Assembly: GCF_900637545.1 (NCBI RefSeq)
Contig: NZ_LR134376.1
Location: forward strand, 3,966,001 to 4,030,000
DNA: 64,000 nucleotides
Reading direction: 5' to 3'
Source: Aeromonas encheleia
GTDB taxonomy: Bacteria > Pseudomonadota > Gammaproteobacteria > Enterobacterales > Aeromonadaceae
The notes beneath the pieces were generated by a model, which was given only the letters and a program-made list of their open reading frames with translations, did no database searches and was not told where the DNA came from. Positions 10,229 through 18,228 of the stretch are shown here, in pieces. The translations under genes were made by a program, and so were the position numbers. The first letter of the stretch is position 1; every line of letters begins with the position of its first letter.

Positions 10229-10255
10229 ACGGGAGGCCCAGGCCTCCCGTTTTTC
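10229..10255. terminator. Bidirectional terminator between ompA and pqiC
   Basis: An ACGGGAGGCC/GGCCTCCCGT stem with a 2-base loop is followed by TTTT on the plus strand and on the minus strand, so it serves both convergent genes. Confidence 0.85.
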
Positions 10256-10272
10256 ATTCCATCATCCGGCAC

Positions 10273-10845
10273 TCAGGCGCGCTTGCGTAGATCCGCCGCG
10301 ATCTGATCGAGCAGCTGTTGCCAACCCTGTCCCAGTTCGTCGACCAGCGGCCCGTAGCCATCATCAGGCAGTACTCGCACCTGCTGGAAGGGCATGTCCC
10401 GCAGCACAGTGCCCTCTTCCGTCAGCAGCCGCCAGCGACCGCTCAACACGGCACGACCATCGTGCCGGCCCTGGAAGCGCTCCACCGAGATGGTCAGGAC
10501 GGGTCCCTTGCGGGCCCCATCCTGCCGTATCACCCAACCCGGCAACCGGCTGGAGAGGCCGTTCAGGGTCAGCTGGTTCAGCTGACCGTCGAGGGAGCCC
10601 GCCCAGCGATGGTATTCGGCGAAATGCAGCTCGTTGCCGGCCAGCTGATAGACCAGGCTGGCCTTGTCCAGCTGCCCCGACAGGGCCACGGGACGCAACA
10701 CCAGCTGGTGCTGAGGCTGTGTCGCCACGGTCGGGGCTAGCTGGTCATCCGTGTCGAGCGAGTAGTAATGCAGGCCGGTGGGGGCCGAACCACAACCCGC
10801 CAGCAGGCCCAGCAAGGCCAGGCTCATCATCCGTTTCTTCATCAT
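10273..10845 (-). CDS. pqiC: PqiC (YmbA) outer-membrane lipoprotein
   Basis: This 190-residue lipoprotein has signal MMKKRMMSLALLGLLAGC with lipobox LAGC. The mature start (GSAPTGLHYYSLD) and NGLSSRLPGWVI are typical of the PqiC/YmbA family. It anchors the PqiB tunnel at the outer membrane in the Pqi lipid-transport system. Its start overlaps the pqiB stop by four bases, making it the last gene of pqiABC. Confidence 0.92.
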   Translation of the reverse strand: MMKKRMMSLALLGLLAGCGSAPTGLHYYSLDTDDQLAPTVATQPQHQLVLRPVALSGQLDKASLVYQLAGNELHFAEYHRWAGSLDGQLNQLTLNGLSSRLPGWVIRQDGARKGPVLTISVERFQGRHDGRAVLSGRWRLLTEEGTVLRDMPFQQVRVLPDDGYGPLVDELGQGWQQLLDQIAADLRKRA

Positions 10846-12488
10846 TTTCCTCGCTTGGGCTCAGGATCCTGGGGATGGGCGCGATTGAAGATCAGCGAAC
10901 TCGGCTGCTCATTCAATGAATGCACCAGGGGTTGCAACTCACCCATCAGCTGATTGAGTGACTGCACCGATTGGCGCAGCTCCTGATTGGTCTGGGAGCT
11001 GGCGTCATAGGCCTGCAGGGTATCCTGCAACTGCTTGAGACTCTGGTTGAGAGAGACAGGCAACTGCTGGGTCGCACTCTGGCCGGTGAACTGCTCCAGA
11101 TTGGCACTCACGGCCTTGATGTGCTTGAGCGTCTTGTCCAGGGTCACCAGAGTGCTGTTGACCTGAGTCAGGGTGGTGCTCATGTCCATGTCGACGAACT
11201 TGTCGAGGATGAGGTTCACCTTGCGTTCGATCTGATCCAGCCCGGCCTGCTCGGTCGGGAACACCTGATAGCCCGCCAGCTTTATCGGCTGATAGGGGGG
11301 GGCATCCGGGTAGAAGTTGAGATCCACCACCTTGCCACCGGTCAGCAGACTGGAGGTCTTGAGGGTCGCTCTCAGCCCCTCCTTGAACTGCTTGCTGAAC
11401 AGGGCACGCCACTGCTCCTTCTCCGCATTGGCATAGCGATGGGAGAGCCGCTGCACCTCGATCCGCGCCAACACGGGGATCTGGCGATTCTGGAAGATCT
11501 GCACGCCCTTGTCGTCGATGAGATAGGGGGCCGAGATGACGGTGCCGACCCGGATGCCGCGATACTGCACCGCCGCACCGGGGTGCAGGCCACCCACGTC
11601 ACCCTCGAACAGGAAGACGTAGTCGATGAACTGATCCAGGCTACCCGCCAGCACGCTCGCCTCATCCTGGAACAGGACGAACTCATCCTGCTGCTTGACC
11701 GACTCGCCGGGCGTCCAGCCGGGGGGCAGCCCCATGGTGATGCCGCCATCGAGCAGGCTCTCCAGCGAGTCCATCTTGACCTTCATCCCCTCGCTGCTCA
11801 TGGAGACCTCGAAGCCCGGCGTCAGCCAGAAGCGGGAGTTGCTGCTCACCAGGATGTCGTAGGGGGCATTGATGAAGAGCTGGTACTTCATCTCGCTCTT
11901 CTCGGGCAGGAACTTGGCCTCCTCCACCTGGCCTATGGTGAAGCCCTGGTAGCTGATGGGCGAGCCCACCCCCAGTGCCCGTGCATCACGGCTGGTGAGG
12001 GAGAGCCGCAGCCCCTTGGCATCCAGCGAGGCCAGCGGCGGTATGTCCAGCATGGCATATTCACCGCGCGCCCTGCCCTTCTTGCCGGGGGAGAGCTCGA
12101 TGTAGGCGCCGGAGAGCAGGGTGCCGAGGCCGGAGACCCCTTCCCGCCCGACCCTGGGCTTGACCACCCAGAACTGGCTGTCCTTCTTGAGCATGCCGGC
12201 CGCGCCATTGGTCAGGCGGGCCTTCAGCACGGCATGGCTGTAATCCTTGCTGAGCTCCACCGCCTCGATGCGGCCCACCTCCACCTCGCGGGAACGGATC
12301 ACCGTCTTGCCCGCCACTATGCCCTCGGCGGTGGCCACGGTCAGGGTGAAGCTGGGGCCCTGCGAATACCAATGCTGGAACAGCATCCAGGCTCCGATGA
12401 ACAGGGCCAGCATGGGCACCATCCAGATAGCGGCGGCCGAGCTCAGGAAGTCCGAGCCGGGTTTCCACCTTTTCTTACGCTCACTCAC
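10842..12488 (-). CDS. pqiB: PqiB, MCE-domain intermembrane lipid transport protein
   Basis: A 548-residue inner-membrane-anchored periplasmic protein (E. coli PqiB has 546). It has an N-terminal membrane segment (about 15-36, AAAIWMVPMLALFIGAWMLF), then three MCE/MlaD repeats, with YRGIRVGTV marking the third, and a C-terminal coiled-coil region (about 445-540) rich in Leu and Gln. In E. coli this forms a syringe-like tunnel across the periplasm. It overlaps both pqiA (8 bases) and pqiC (4 bases). Confidence 0.95.
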   Translation of the reverse strand: MSERKKRWKPGSDFLSSAAAIWMVPMLALFIGAWMLFQHWYSQGPSFTLTVATAEGIVAGKTVIRSREVEVGRIEAVELSKDYSHAVLKARLTNGAAGMLKKDSQFWVVKPRVGREGVSGLGTLLSGAYIELSPGKKGRARGEYAMLDIPPLASLDAKGLRLSLTSRDARALGVGSPISYQGFTIGQVEEAKFLPEKSEMKYQLFINAPYDILVSSNSRFWLTPGFEVSMSSEGMKVKMDSLESLLDGGITMGLPPGWTPGESVKQQDEFVLFQDEASVLAGSLDQFIDYVFLFEGDVGGLHPGAAVQYRGIRVGTVISAPYLIDDKGVQIFQNRQIPVLARIEVQRLSHRYANAEKEQWRALFSKQFKEGLRATLKTSSLLTGGKVVDLNFYPDAPPYQPIKLAGYQVFPTEQAGLDQIERKVNLILDKFVDMDMSTTLTQVNSTLVTLDKTLKHIKAVSANLEQFTGQSATQQLPVSLNQSLKQLQDTLQAYDASSQTNQELRQSVQSLNQLMGELQPLVHSLNEQPSSLIFNRAHPQDPEPKRGK

Positions 12489-13752
12489 GTTCGCGTTCTC
12501 CTTGTTGTAAATCCCAGATCAGGCGGGAATCGAAACTCATGGCGGCCACCATGGTGATCAACACTACCCCGGCAAAGGCGACGGCCGCGGGGCCCGGATA
12601 AATGGTCATCAGATTATCGAGCCGGATGAGGCCTGCCAATATGGCCACCACGAAGACGTCGATCATCGACCAGCGCCCCACAAATTCGGTCATGCGATAG
12701 AGCTTCAGCTTGCGCAGCGGCGAGTCACCCTGACCGCGCTGCACCATGTAACAGAGCCACAGCAGCGCCAGGATCTTCACCAGCGGCACCACCACGCTGG
12801 CGATGAAGATGATGGCGGCGATAGGATAGGAGCCCATGCCCCACAGCAAAATCACCCCGCCCAAAATGGTCGAGGGGCTGTCGTCCCCCAGGAAGACGGT
12901 GTCCATGATGGGATAGAGGTTGGCGGGGACATAGAGGATCACCGAGGTGATGAGCAGCGCCCAGGTGCGGTTGAGGCCACCGGGCTTGCGCTGATGCAGA
13001 CGGTCGCCACAACGGGAGCAGGTGTCGGCATCGGCGTCGCTCAGGGCGCCGCAGATGTGGCAGCCCACCAGCCCGGACTCCATGGCACCGGCCTCGGGAT
13101 CCAGCTCCCGCGCCTCGGTCGGGCCAAACAACCGCTGCCACAGCCACATCCGATCCAGCGACGAGATCATCTTGATGAGCAGCAGGGTGTAGCCAACGAA
13201 GGCCCAGAACGACAGCCCCATCTTGATATCCGCCATGCCCATCAGCTTGACCAGCGAGATGAGCACCCCGATCAGGAAGACATCCACCATCAACCAGGGC
13301 TTGATCCGGCACAGCAGGCGGCCGAGGGAGCGCAGGGCATTGCTGTGCATCTCTTTATCTAGGCGCCACAGCACCAGCATGATGGAGCCGACATAGACCA
13401 GCGGCAGGCCGATCAGGGTCAGGCTCAGCACGGCCCCCAGAAACAGGTAGCCCTGCGCCACCAGGGTGGTGATGCACTGCAGGAAGGTCATCTCCTGCCC
13501 CACCCCGTGGGATGAGAACGACATGAAGGTGAAGGCGTTGGAGAGCCCGAACATGATGAGGGCAGCGAAGCCATAGGCCAGCGGCCTGCGCTCCTGCTGT
13601 GGCAGATGCTGACTCAGGGTATGACCACAGCGCGGGCAGGCACTCGCCTCCCCCACCGCCAGCGTGGTCGCCGGCACCAGCAGGTCGCACTCTTCGCAGG
13701 CCGTCGCGTCGTGGGTATAGGTGATTGGGTATTGGTGTGAAACCGGATGCAA
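12481..13752 (-). CDS. pqiA: PqiA, inner-membrane component of the Pqi system
   Basis: A polytopic inner-membrane protein with two zinc-ribbon-like domains, CEECDLLVP...CPRCG near the N-terminus and CHICG...CSRCG in the middle. Each is followed by four membrane segments, the PqiA/YebS architecture. The start is uncertain. The ORF is open to an ATG at 13821, but the extra sequence looks non-coding. A TTG at 13752 gives 423 residues (E. coli has 417) and has TGGGG about 7 bases upstream, so I prefer it. First gene of pqiABC. Confidence 0.88.
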   Translation of the reverse strand: MHPVSHQYPITYTHDATACEECDLLVPATTLAVGEASACPRCGHTLSQHLPQQERRPLAYGFAALIMFGLSNAFTFMSFSSHGVGQEMTFLQCITTLVAQGYLFLGAVLSLTLIGLPLVYVGSIMLVLWRLDKEMHSNALRSLGRLLCRIKPWLMVDVFLIGVLISLVKLMGMADIKMGLSFWAFVGYTLLLIKMISSLDRMWLWQRLFGPTEARELDPEAGAMESGLVGCHICGALSDADADTCSRCGDRLHQRKPGGLNRTWALLITSVILYVPANLYPIMDTVFLGDDSPSTILGGVILLWGMGSYPIAAIIFIASVVVPLVKILALLWLCYMVQRGQGDSPLRKLKLYRMTEFVGRWSMIDVFVVAILAGLIRLDNLMTIYPGPAAVAFAGVVLITMVAAMSFDSRLIWDLQQGERERE

Positions 13753-13830
13753 GATAGGACCCCAGCATGAGGCCGCAAACGGCCAGAGGCGCCAATTATT
13801 GCAGCCACCGCCATTAACCACCAGCCCTGT

Positions 13831-13852
13831 TCATGTACAGAACCTTAAGCGC
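13831..13852 (-). repeat. 22-base motif, copy 1 (upstream of pqiA)
   Basis: Matches 58057-58078 at 21 of 22 positions. It contains two short palindromes, TGTACA and CTTAAG, eight bases apart start to start of the next. It lies 79 bases upstream of the presumed pqiA start, the same orientation and nearly the same distance (74 bases) as the other copy before the second ompA. Confidence 0.5.
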
Positions 13853-14016
13853 CGCGAGATACATGCCAATACTGCACTACGGAGCAAAGGTGGCGTTTGA
13901 ACCAGTTCGGCCCGGCATCAAGGGCTCAAAGGGGCATATTTATCTGCCGTTTTGCTAAAGTACCCGCACATCCAGCCCTGTTCACCGGCGCTTTCGTGGC
14001 GGGGTAGAGAATGACT

Positions 14017-14045
14017 TTGACAAGCCAGTGGCCATTTAGCACAAT
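14017..14045 (+). promoter_or_regulatory. Likely sigma-70 promoter of the hfq-like gene
   Basis: A perfect -35 TTGACA is separated by 17 bases from CACAAT. Transcription would start near 14052, giving a leader of about 28 bases. Confidence 0.5.
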
Positions 14046-14079
14046 CAAACGCCACTTTTTTTCCGCGGGACAATAATTT

Positions 14080-14439
14080 ATGACAACTGAATCCCCAAGC
14101 TACTCTACGATTGAGCAAGCCTTCTCCCTTGGGAACGGGCAAGATTCTGCCCTTAACTGGTTACGCAAGAACCGCAGTCAGGTCGCCATCTTCCTGGTGA
14201 GCGGCATCAAGCTGGAAGGGACCATCAGCGGCTTCGATCAGTACAGCGTGCTGCTGACCGATGCCCATGGCAACCAGCAACTGGTCTACAAGGCCAAGAT
14301 CTCCACCATCGCCATGCACTCCGGTCGCCCGGCGGTCAGCATCCAGCGGGCTCGCAAGCCACGCGTCTCCATGGCGCCGCGCCCCCATGGCGCCCCGAGT
14401 CGCTATGACGACAATCAGGGCGGCAGCAGCGAGCAGTGA
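14080..14439 (+). CDS. Divergent Hfq-like Sm-fold RNA-binding protein
   Basis: A 119-residue protein. Residues 23-90 align with Hfq: LNWLRKNRSQVAIFLVSGIK is the alpha helix plus strand 1, then LEGTISGFDQYSVLL (Sm1) and QLVYKAKIST (Sm2). Canonical Hfq has VYKHAIST, so Lys56 is kept but His57 is Ala. Phe42 is Tyr, Tyr25 is Phe and Asn28 is Ser. The rim patch RRER is RKNR, still basic. It has an N-terminal extension of about 20 residues and a basic, Pro/Ser-rich tail of about 35 residues. It stands alone between pqiABC and a phosphatase gene, not in the usual miaA-hfq-hflX setting, so it is probably a paralogue. Its RNA targets are unknown. Confidence 0.8.
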   Translation: MTTESPSYSTIEQAFSLGNGQDSALNWLRKNRSQVAIFLVSGIKLEGTISGFDQYSVLLTDAHGNQQLVYKAKISTIAMHSGRPAVSIQRARKPRVSMAPRPHGAPSRYDDNQGGSSEQ

Positions 14440-14501
14440 TGCTTACTTCCTTGCCATCCTGAGCCAGCCCCCTCGCTACGTCAGCCAGTGACGAAGCGCA
14501 T

Positions 14502-14549
14502 GTCCACTCTCATGTTTATCGCCTGTCCCGTATGAGAGTGGACTTTTTC
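14502..14549 (+). terminator. Intrinsic terminator after the hfq-like gene
   Basis: GTCCACTCTCAT pairs perfectly with ATGAGAGTGGAC across an 18-base loop and is followed by TTTTT. Confidence 0.85.
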
Positions 14550-14580
14550 CATGCCTTGACCGGGCAATAGCCCCATCCAC

Positions 14581-15171
14581 TCAGTAGCTCAGGCCGACCG
14601 GCTCTCCTTCCCTGATCATGCAAACCTGCATCCCTGCGGCCTCACCGGCCTGGGCACCTATGCCCGTATCCTCGAACACCAGACAGCTGCCAGGCTCGAC
14701 CCCGAGTCGCCGTGCCACCAGCAGGAAGGTGTCCGGATGAGGTTTATGCAGATCCACGTCATCGGCGGTGACCACCACGGGGAAGTAGCGATCCAGTCCG
14801 GTGTTGCGCAGCACGGCCTCGGCGTTTGCGCGGGGAGAGCCCGTGCCTATCCCCATGGGGATCCGGCCGTGATAACGCTTGACCAGCTCCAGCATGGCCG
14901 GGAAGGGGGTCGCCTTGTGCAGATTGGCCACGTAATGCTCCGTCTTGCAGCGGGTCACGATCAGCGGATCCAGCGCTATTTGCTGCACCTCGGCCACCAG
15001 CAGCGCGATCTTGCGGCTGGGCATGCCACCCAGCTCATAGAACCAGTCGGCATCGAACTGGAAGCCAAACTCGCGGGCGCAGTGCTCCCAGGCGGCCAGG
15101 TGCAACGGCATGGAGTCCACCAGGGTACCGTCGAGGTCGAAAACCAGGCCTTGAAATCCGGATAGGGTCAT
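14581..15171 (-). CDS. yqaB: HAD-family sugar phosphatase (YqaB type)
   Basis: This 196-residue cytoplasmic phosphatase has HAD motif 1 VFDLDGTLVDSMPLH at 11-25, with nucleophile and acid/base Asp12 and Asp14. Motif 2 is the Thr of GIGTGSPRA, motif 3 is HKPHPDTFLL and motif 4 is VFEDTGIGAQA. E. coli YqaB dephosphorylates fructose-1-phosphate and 6-phosphogluconate. GTGS and KPHPDTFLL are close to YqaB, but substrate is inferred. It converges on the hfq-like gene and appears monocistronic. Confidence 0.85.
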   Translation of the reverse strand: MTLSGFQGLVFDLDGTLVDSMPLHLAAWEHCAREFGFQFDADWFYELGGMPSRKIALLVAEVQQIALDPLIVTRCKTEHYVANLHKATPFPAMLELVKRYHGRIPMGIGTGSPRANAEAVLRNTGLDRYFPVVVTADDVDLHKPHPDTFLLVARRLGVEPGSCLVFEDTGIGAQAGEAAGMQVCMIREGEPVGLSY

Positions 15172-15342
15172 GGTGCAGGATCTGTCTTGTGAAAATGGGC
15201 CCCCATTCTAGCCAGAGCCGCACCTCATCGCCATGAGCCAGATGACGGGAAACGCTTGCTCCCACATTTCTGGCTGGTGGCGGACCCAACCGCTCGCCGT
15301 GAGCGGGCTGAGGGCTGCGATAAAGGAGGTAGGCCTGAGGGC

Positions 15343-16983
15343 TCAGCGATAGGCCAGGGTGCAGGCCCGTCCCTGTGACTTGGCATCATAGAGCGCCCGA
15401 TCCGCCTGCTCGGTCAGCGTCTGCCAGCCCTTGTCCGATGAGGGGATCAGATAGCTGAAGCCGATGCTGACCGTGAGCGTCGCCGCCACTCGGGAGGCCG
15501 GATGCGCGATCTGCAACCGCTCGAGCCCCTGGTGGATCTGCTCCGCCAGCCGCTCCGCCTCCCCCGCCTGCGGGGCGCACAGCAGGATGACGAACTCCTC
15601 GCCACCATAGCGGGCCACCAGGTTGGTTCGGCGCCGCTCAGTCTCCTGCAGCAGGGCCGCCACCTGTTGCAGACATCGATCCCCCTTGCCGTGGCCGAAG
15701 TGATCGTTGTAGGACTTGAACTCATCCACGTCGATCATCAGCACCGCCAATACCCCCTGATGGCGGCGAGCCCGCTCCCACTCCCGCTCCATGGTGATGT
15801 CCCACTGCCGGCGGTTGGCGATCCCGGTCAGGGAATCTTCCAGCGACAGCAGGGAGAGCCGCCGGTTCGCCTCCTCCAGCTCCCGGTTGGTATCGGCCAG
15901 TTGCCGGGTCCGTTCCCACACCCTGAGCTCCAGCTCCCGGTTGAAATGCTCCAGCTTGGCCTGGGTGCGCTGGCGGATCAGCAGTTGGGAGAGCACGGCG
16001 GCATACTGTTTGAAGATCTCGCTCTGGTAGGTCTTGAGCGGGCGGCGCCAGAGCAGGTTGTCGGCGGCGATCCAGCCGATCGGGGTAGTGCCGTCCCACA
16101 ACGACACCATGGCATTCCAGCCGCGCCCCACCACCTGCTTCTCGTAATAGAGCGGGGCATCCTCCAGCACCAGCACATAATCCTTGCGGCGCAGCGCCTC
16201 CTGCACGGTGGGATGCTCCGGAATGGGGCTGACAAAGTGGTGCTCATCGATGAGCTCACCCGCCTCGTTGGTGCCCCAGGTGCCGTGCATGGTCTTGAAT
16301 TCCTTGTCGATCAAGAAGATGGCGATACGATCGAACTGCAGTTCCTGCCGTGCCAGCGCCACCGCATCGTGCAGCAGCCGCTCCTCGCTGTCGCAGCTGG
16401 AGAGCTTGACCCCCACCTGATGCAGCGCCTGCAACATGCTGAGGAAGGAGTCCTGCAGGGCCTGGCTGCGGACGAGATCGGCCTGGGTGTGCCGCCGTTG
16501 ATCCCGCTCCAGATCGACCTGACCGGCCAGCCGCCTGCTCTCCAGCTCGGCGGCGAGGTAGTGCATCAGCAGCTGGATGCTCTGCTGCTGGCGCCGCGGC
16601 AGGCGATCGAGGCGGCGCCGGGTCTCCAGATAGAGCACGGCCTCCAGCCCCTGGTGACGCTTGAGTGGGAAGCAGGCACGCAAACGGGGAGCTTCCGGCT
16701 CGACGCTGTCCCAGACCGCCTTGGTGGGAGCTATCTGCTCCACCAGCAGTTGGCCGAGATCGAGGGAACGTTCGATGAAGAGGATTGGGAGATCGAGGGA
16801 GACGGGCGAGTCGGCATTCAGGCAGAGCAGCCCCAGCTCGGGCCGGTAGCAGTAGAGCTGGGGCGTGGGTGCCCGCAGCCACAGGTAGATCTGCTCGGCT
16901 TCGGTCTTTTCTCTGACCGCCGCCAGCGTCACTTCACAGAGGTGTTCAAAACTGGTGAAGTGCTCCGGATCCCATTCCTGCAT
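15343..16983 (-). CDS. Diguanylate cyclase with N-terminal GAF-like sensory region
   Basis: A 546-residue protein predicted to make c-di-GMP. Residues 1-330 lack membrane segments and look like one or two GAF-type sensory domains. A coiled coil (about 340-385, LEHFNRELELRVWERTRQLA) links to a GGDEF domain. That domain has DSLTGIANRRQWD, MIDVDEFKSYND and the active-site GGEEF at 460-464. The inhibitory I-site, normally RxxD five residues before GGEEF, reads RRTN, so product inhibition is probably lost or weakened. The neighbour dapA is on the same strand, 94 bases upstream, with no clear shared function. Confidence 0.9.
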   Translation of the reverse strand: MQEWDPEHFTSFEHLCEVTLAAVREKTEAEQIYLWLRAPTPQLYCYRPELGLLCLNADSPVSLDLPILFIERSLDLGQLLVEQIAPTKAVWDSVEPEAPRLRACFPLKRHQGLEAVLYLETRRRLDRLPRRQQQSIQLLMHYLAAELESRRLAGQVDLERDQRRHTQADLVRSQALQDSFLSMLQALHQVGVKLSSCDSEERLLHDAVALARQELQFDRIAIFLIDKEFKTMHGTWGTNEAGELIDEHHFVSPIPEHPTVQEALRRKDYVLVLEDAPLYYEKQVVGRGWNAMVSLWDGTTPIGWIAADNLLWRRPLKTYQSEIFKQYAAVLSQLLIRQRTQAKLEHFNRELELRVWERTRQLADTNRELEEANRRLSLLSLEDSLTGIANRRQWDITMEREWERARRHQGVLAVLMIDVDEFKSYNDHFGHGKGDRCLQQVAALLQETERRRTNLVARYGGEEFVILLCAPQAGEAERLAEQIHQGLERLQIAHPASRVAATLTVSIGFSYLIPSSDKGWQTLTEQADRALYDAKSQGRACTLAYR

Positions 16984-17077
16984 GCCTGCTCATCCTTGGT
17001 TGTATCCAAGCGAGTATATCGGCAAAGCCTGGCCATTAACTGACCTGACACTCAAAAGCGCGATCCAGAGCCCAGTT

Positions 17078-17950
17078 TTACAACAAGTTCAAGGCCTGCA
17101 TGGCCTCGCGGATGCGGGCGCGGGTCGCGTCCGACAGCGGCATCACCGGCAGACGGCACTCCTCGCTGCACAGACCCAGCAGGGAGACGGCGTACTTGGC
17201 GCCGGCCGGGCTGGGCTCGGCGAACATGGCCTGATGCAGCGGGATCAACTTGTCCTGCAGCTCGCGCGCCGCCTGCCAGTCACCGGCCAGGGTCAGGTTC
17301 TGCACCTCGGCCACCAGCTTGGGGGCCACGTTGGCGGTCACCGAGATGCAACCCTGGCCACCACCGATGTTGTAGGCCACGGCGGTGGCATCCTCGCCGG
17401 AGAGCCAGGCAAATGGCGTCTTGATCAGCTGACGCTCAATCCAGGGACGGGCCAGATCACCGGTGGCATCCTTCACCCCGGCGATGCGCGGCAACTCGGC
17501 CAGCCGGGCCAGGGTCGCCGGTTGCACGTCGACGATGGCGCGCGGCGGTATGTTGTAGACGATGATCGGCTTGCTGGTGGCGTCATGGACCGCCTTGAAG
17601 TGGTGGAACAGTCCTTCCTGGTTGGGGCGATTGTAGTAACCGGCCACGTGCAGGGTGGCATCCGCCCCGGCCCGTTCGGCATGCAGGGTATACTCGATCG
17701 CCTCGACCGGGTTGTTGGAGCCGGCACCGGCGATGACAGGCACGCGTCCCGCCACCTGCTTGACCACGAGCTCCACCACCCGGCAGTGCTCATCGTGGGT
17801 CAGGGTCGGGCTCTCCCCCGTGGTGCCGACCGGCACTATGCCGTGCGTCCCCTGCTCTATGTGCCACTCCACCAGACGAGCCAGTGCGGCCTCATCCAGC
17901 TGGCCCTGACGAAATGGGGTGATCAGGGCAACTATCGAACCTTGAAACAT
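17078..17950 (-). CDS. dapA: 4-hydroxy-tetrahydrodipicolinate synthase (DapA), atypical type
   Basis: DapA condenses pyruvate with aspartate semialdehyde, the first step to diaminopimelate and lysine. It has 290 residues. The Schiff-base Lys is in GVKDATG near 160, the Tyr in IVYNIPPR near 132 and the Thr pair in VGTTGESPTL near 43-44. The segment THGIVPVGTTGESPTLTHDE resembles alphaproteobacterial DapA more than the E. coli enzyme. The usual TPYYN before the pyruvate site is AGYYNRPNQEG. The gene is not beside bamC or bcp, so it may be a second isozyme. A terminator and a Lys-containing leader ORF precede it. Confidence 0.85.
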   Translation of the reverse strand: MFQGSIVALITPFRQGQLDEAALARLVEWHIEQGTHGIVPVGTTGESPTLTHDEHCRVVELVVKQVAGRVPVIAGAGSNNPVEAIEYTLHAERAGADATLHVAGYYNRPNQEGLFHHFKAVHDATSKPIIVYNIPPRAIVDVQPATLARLAELPRIAGVKDATGDLARPWIERQLIKTPFAWLSGEDATAVAYNIGGGQGCISVTANVAPKLVAEVQNLTLAGDWQAARELQDKLIPLHQAMFAEPSPAGAKYAVSLLGLCSEECRLPVMPLSDATRARIREAMQALNLL

Positions 17951-17984
17951 GGGATTTCCTTCTCCTAAACGTATGGATTGGCCA

Positions 17985-18020
17985 ATAAAAAGCCCCGGTA
18001 CTGGGGTCGCTACCGGGGCT
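17985..18020 (-). terminator. Strong terminator in the dapA leader (candidate attenuator)
   Basis: On the minus strand AGCCCCGGTA pairs perfectly with TACCGGGGCT across a 10-base loop and is followed by TTTTTATT. The T-run ends about 35 bases before the dapA ATG. No minus-strand gene lies upstream for it to terminate, which points to attenuation of dapA. Confidence 0.75.
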
Positions 18021-18043
18021 GGAATCGTCTCAGGGATGAGAGG

Positions 18044-18115
18044 TTACGCGCGCACGTCAGCAGGCCCGGGGGTCAGGCTTTGTTTATGCTTTCGTTTCGA
18101 TACGCGCAGCCGCAT
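18044..18115 (-). CDS. Possible 23-residue leader peptide of dapA
   Basis: The short ORF starts about 27 bases after the predicted transcription start and ends 24 bases before the terminator stem. It encodes MRLRVSKRKHKQS and ends TPGPADVRA; residues 7, 9 and 11 are Lys. The ribosome-binding site is weak (AGAG about 10 bases upstream). A Lys-responsive leader in front of a lysine-pathway gene would make sense, but three Lys residues are few for a classical leader. Confidence 0.35.
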   Translation of the reverse strand: MRLRVSKRKHKQSLTPGPADVRA

Positions 18116-18148
18116 TGCATCATCTCTGGGTAAATAAGGTGTCTTGGC

Positions 18149-18177
18149 ATATTTCGGGAACACGGCATAAATGTCAA
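18149..18177 (-). promoter_or_regulatory. Predicted promoter of dapA
   Basis: A perfect -35 TTGACA (18177-18172) and AAATAT (18154-18149) are separated by 17 bases. It faces away from rsmC and places the start near 18142. Confidence 0.55.
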
Positions 18178-18228
18178 GGCGAAAGCGGCCATGTATAATG
18201 GCCGCCCAAAATTGCGTGGAGAGACCCA

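Larger units (their letters stand above)
13753..14079. other. Intergenic region between divergent pqiA and hfq-like genes
   Basis: This stretch of 327 bases holds no credible gene. It contains the leader of pqiA, with a 22-base motif at 13831-13852 that recurs upstream of the second ompA. It also contains the likely promoter of the hfq-like gene at 14017-14045. Confidence 0.6.

Noticed and set aside
10971..12557. Plus-strand ORF of 528 codons opposite pqiB
   Set aside because: Shadow of pqiB; low-complexity Leu/Gln/His composition and no ribosome-binding site.
14027..14062. AGTGGC/GCCACT inverted repeat followed by seven T residues before the hfq-like gene, a possible attenuator
   Set aside because: It overlaps the predicted promoter (14017-14045), so the 5' arm would not be transcribed, and the loop is 18 bases long.
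15502..17043. Plus-strand ORF of 513 codons opposite the diguanylate cyclase
   Set aside because: Shadow ORF caused by codon bias; the GGDEF gene on the minus strand has clear motifs.
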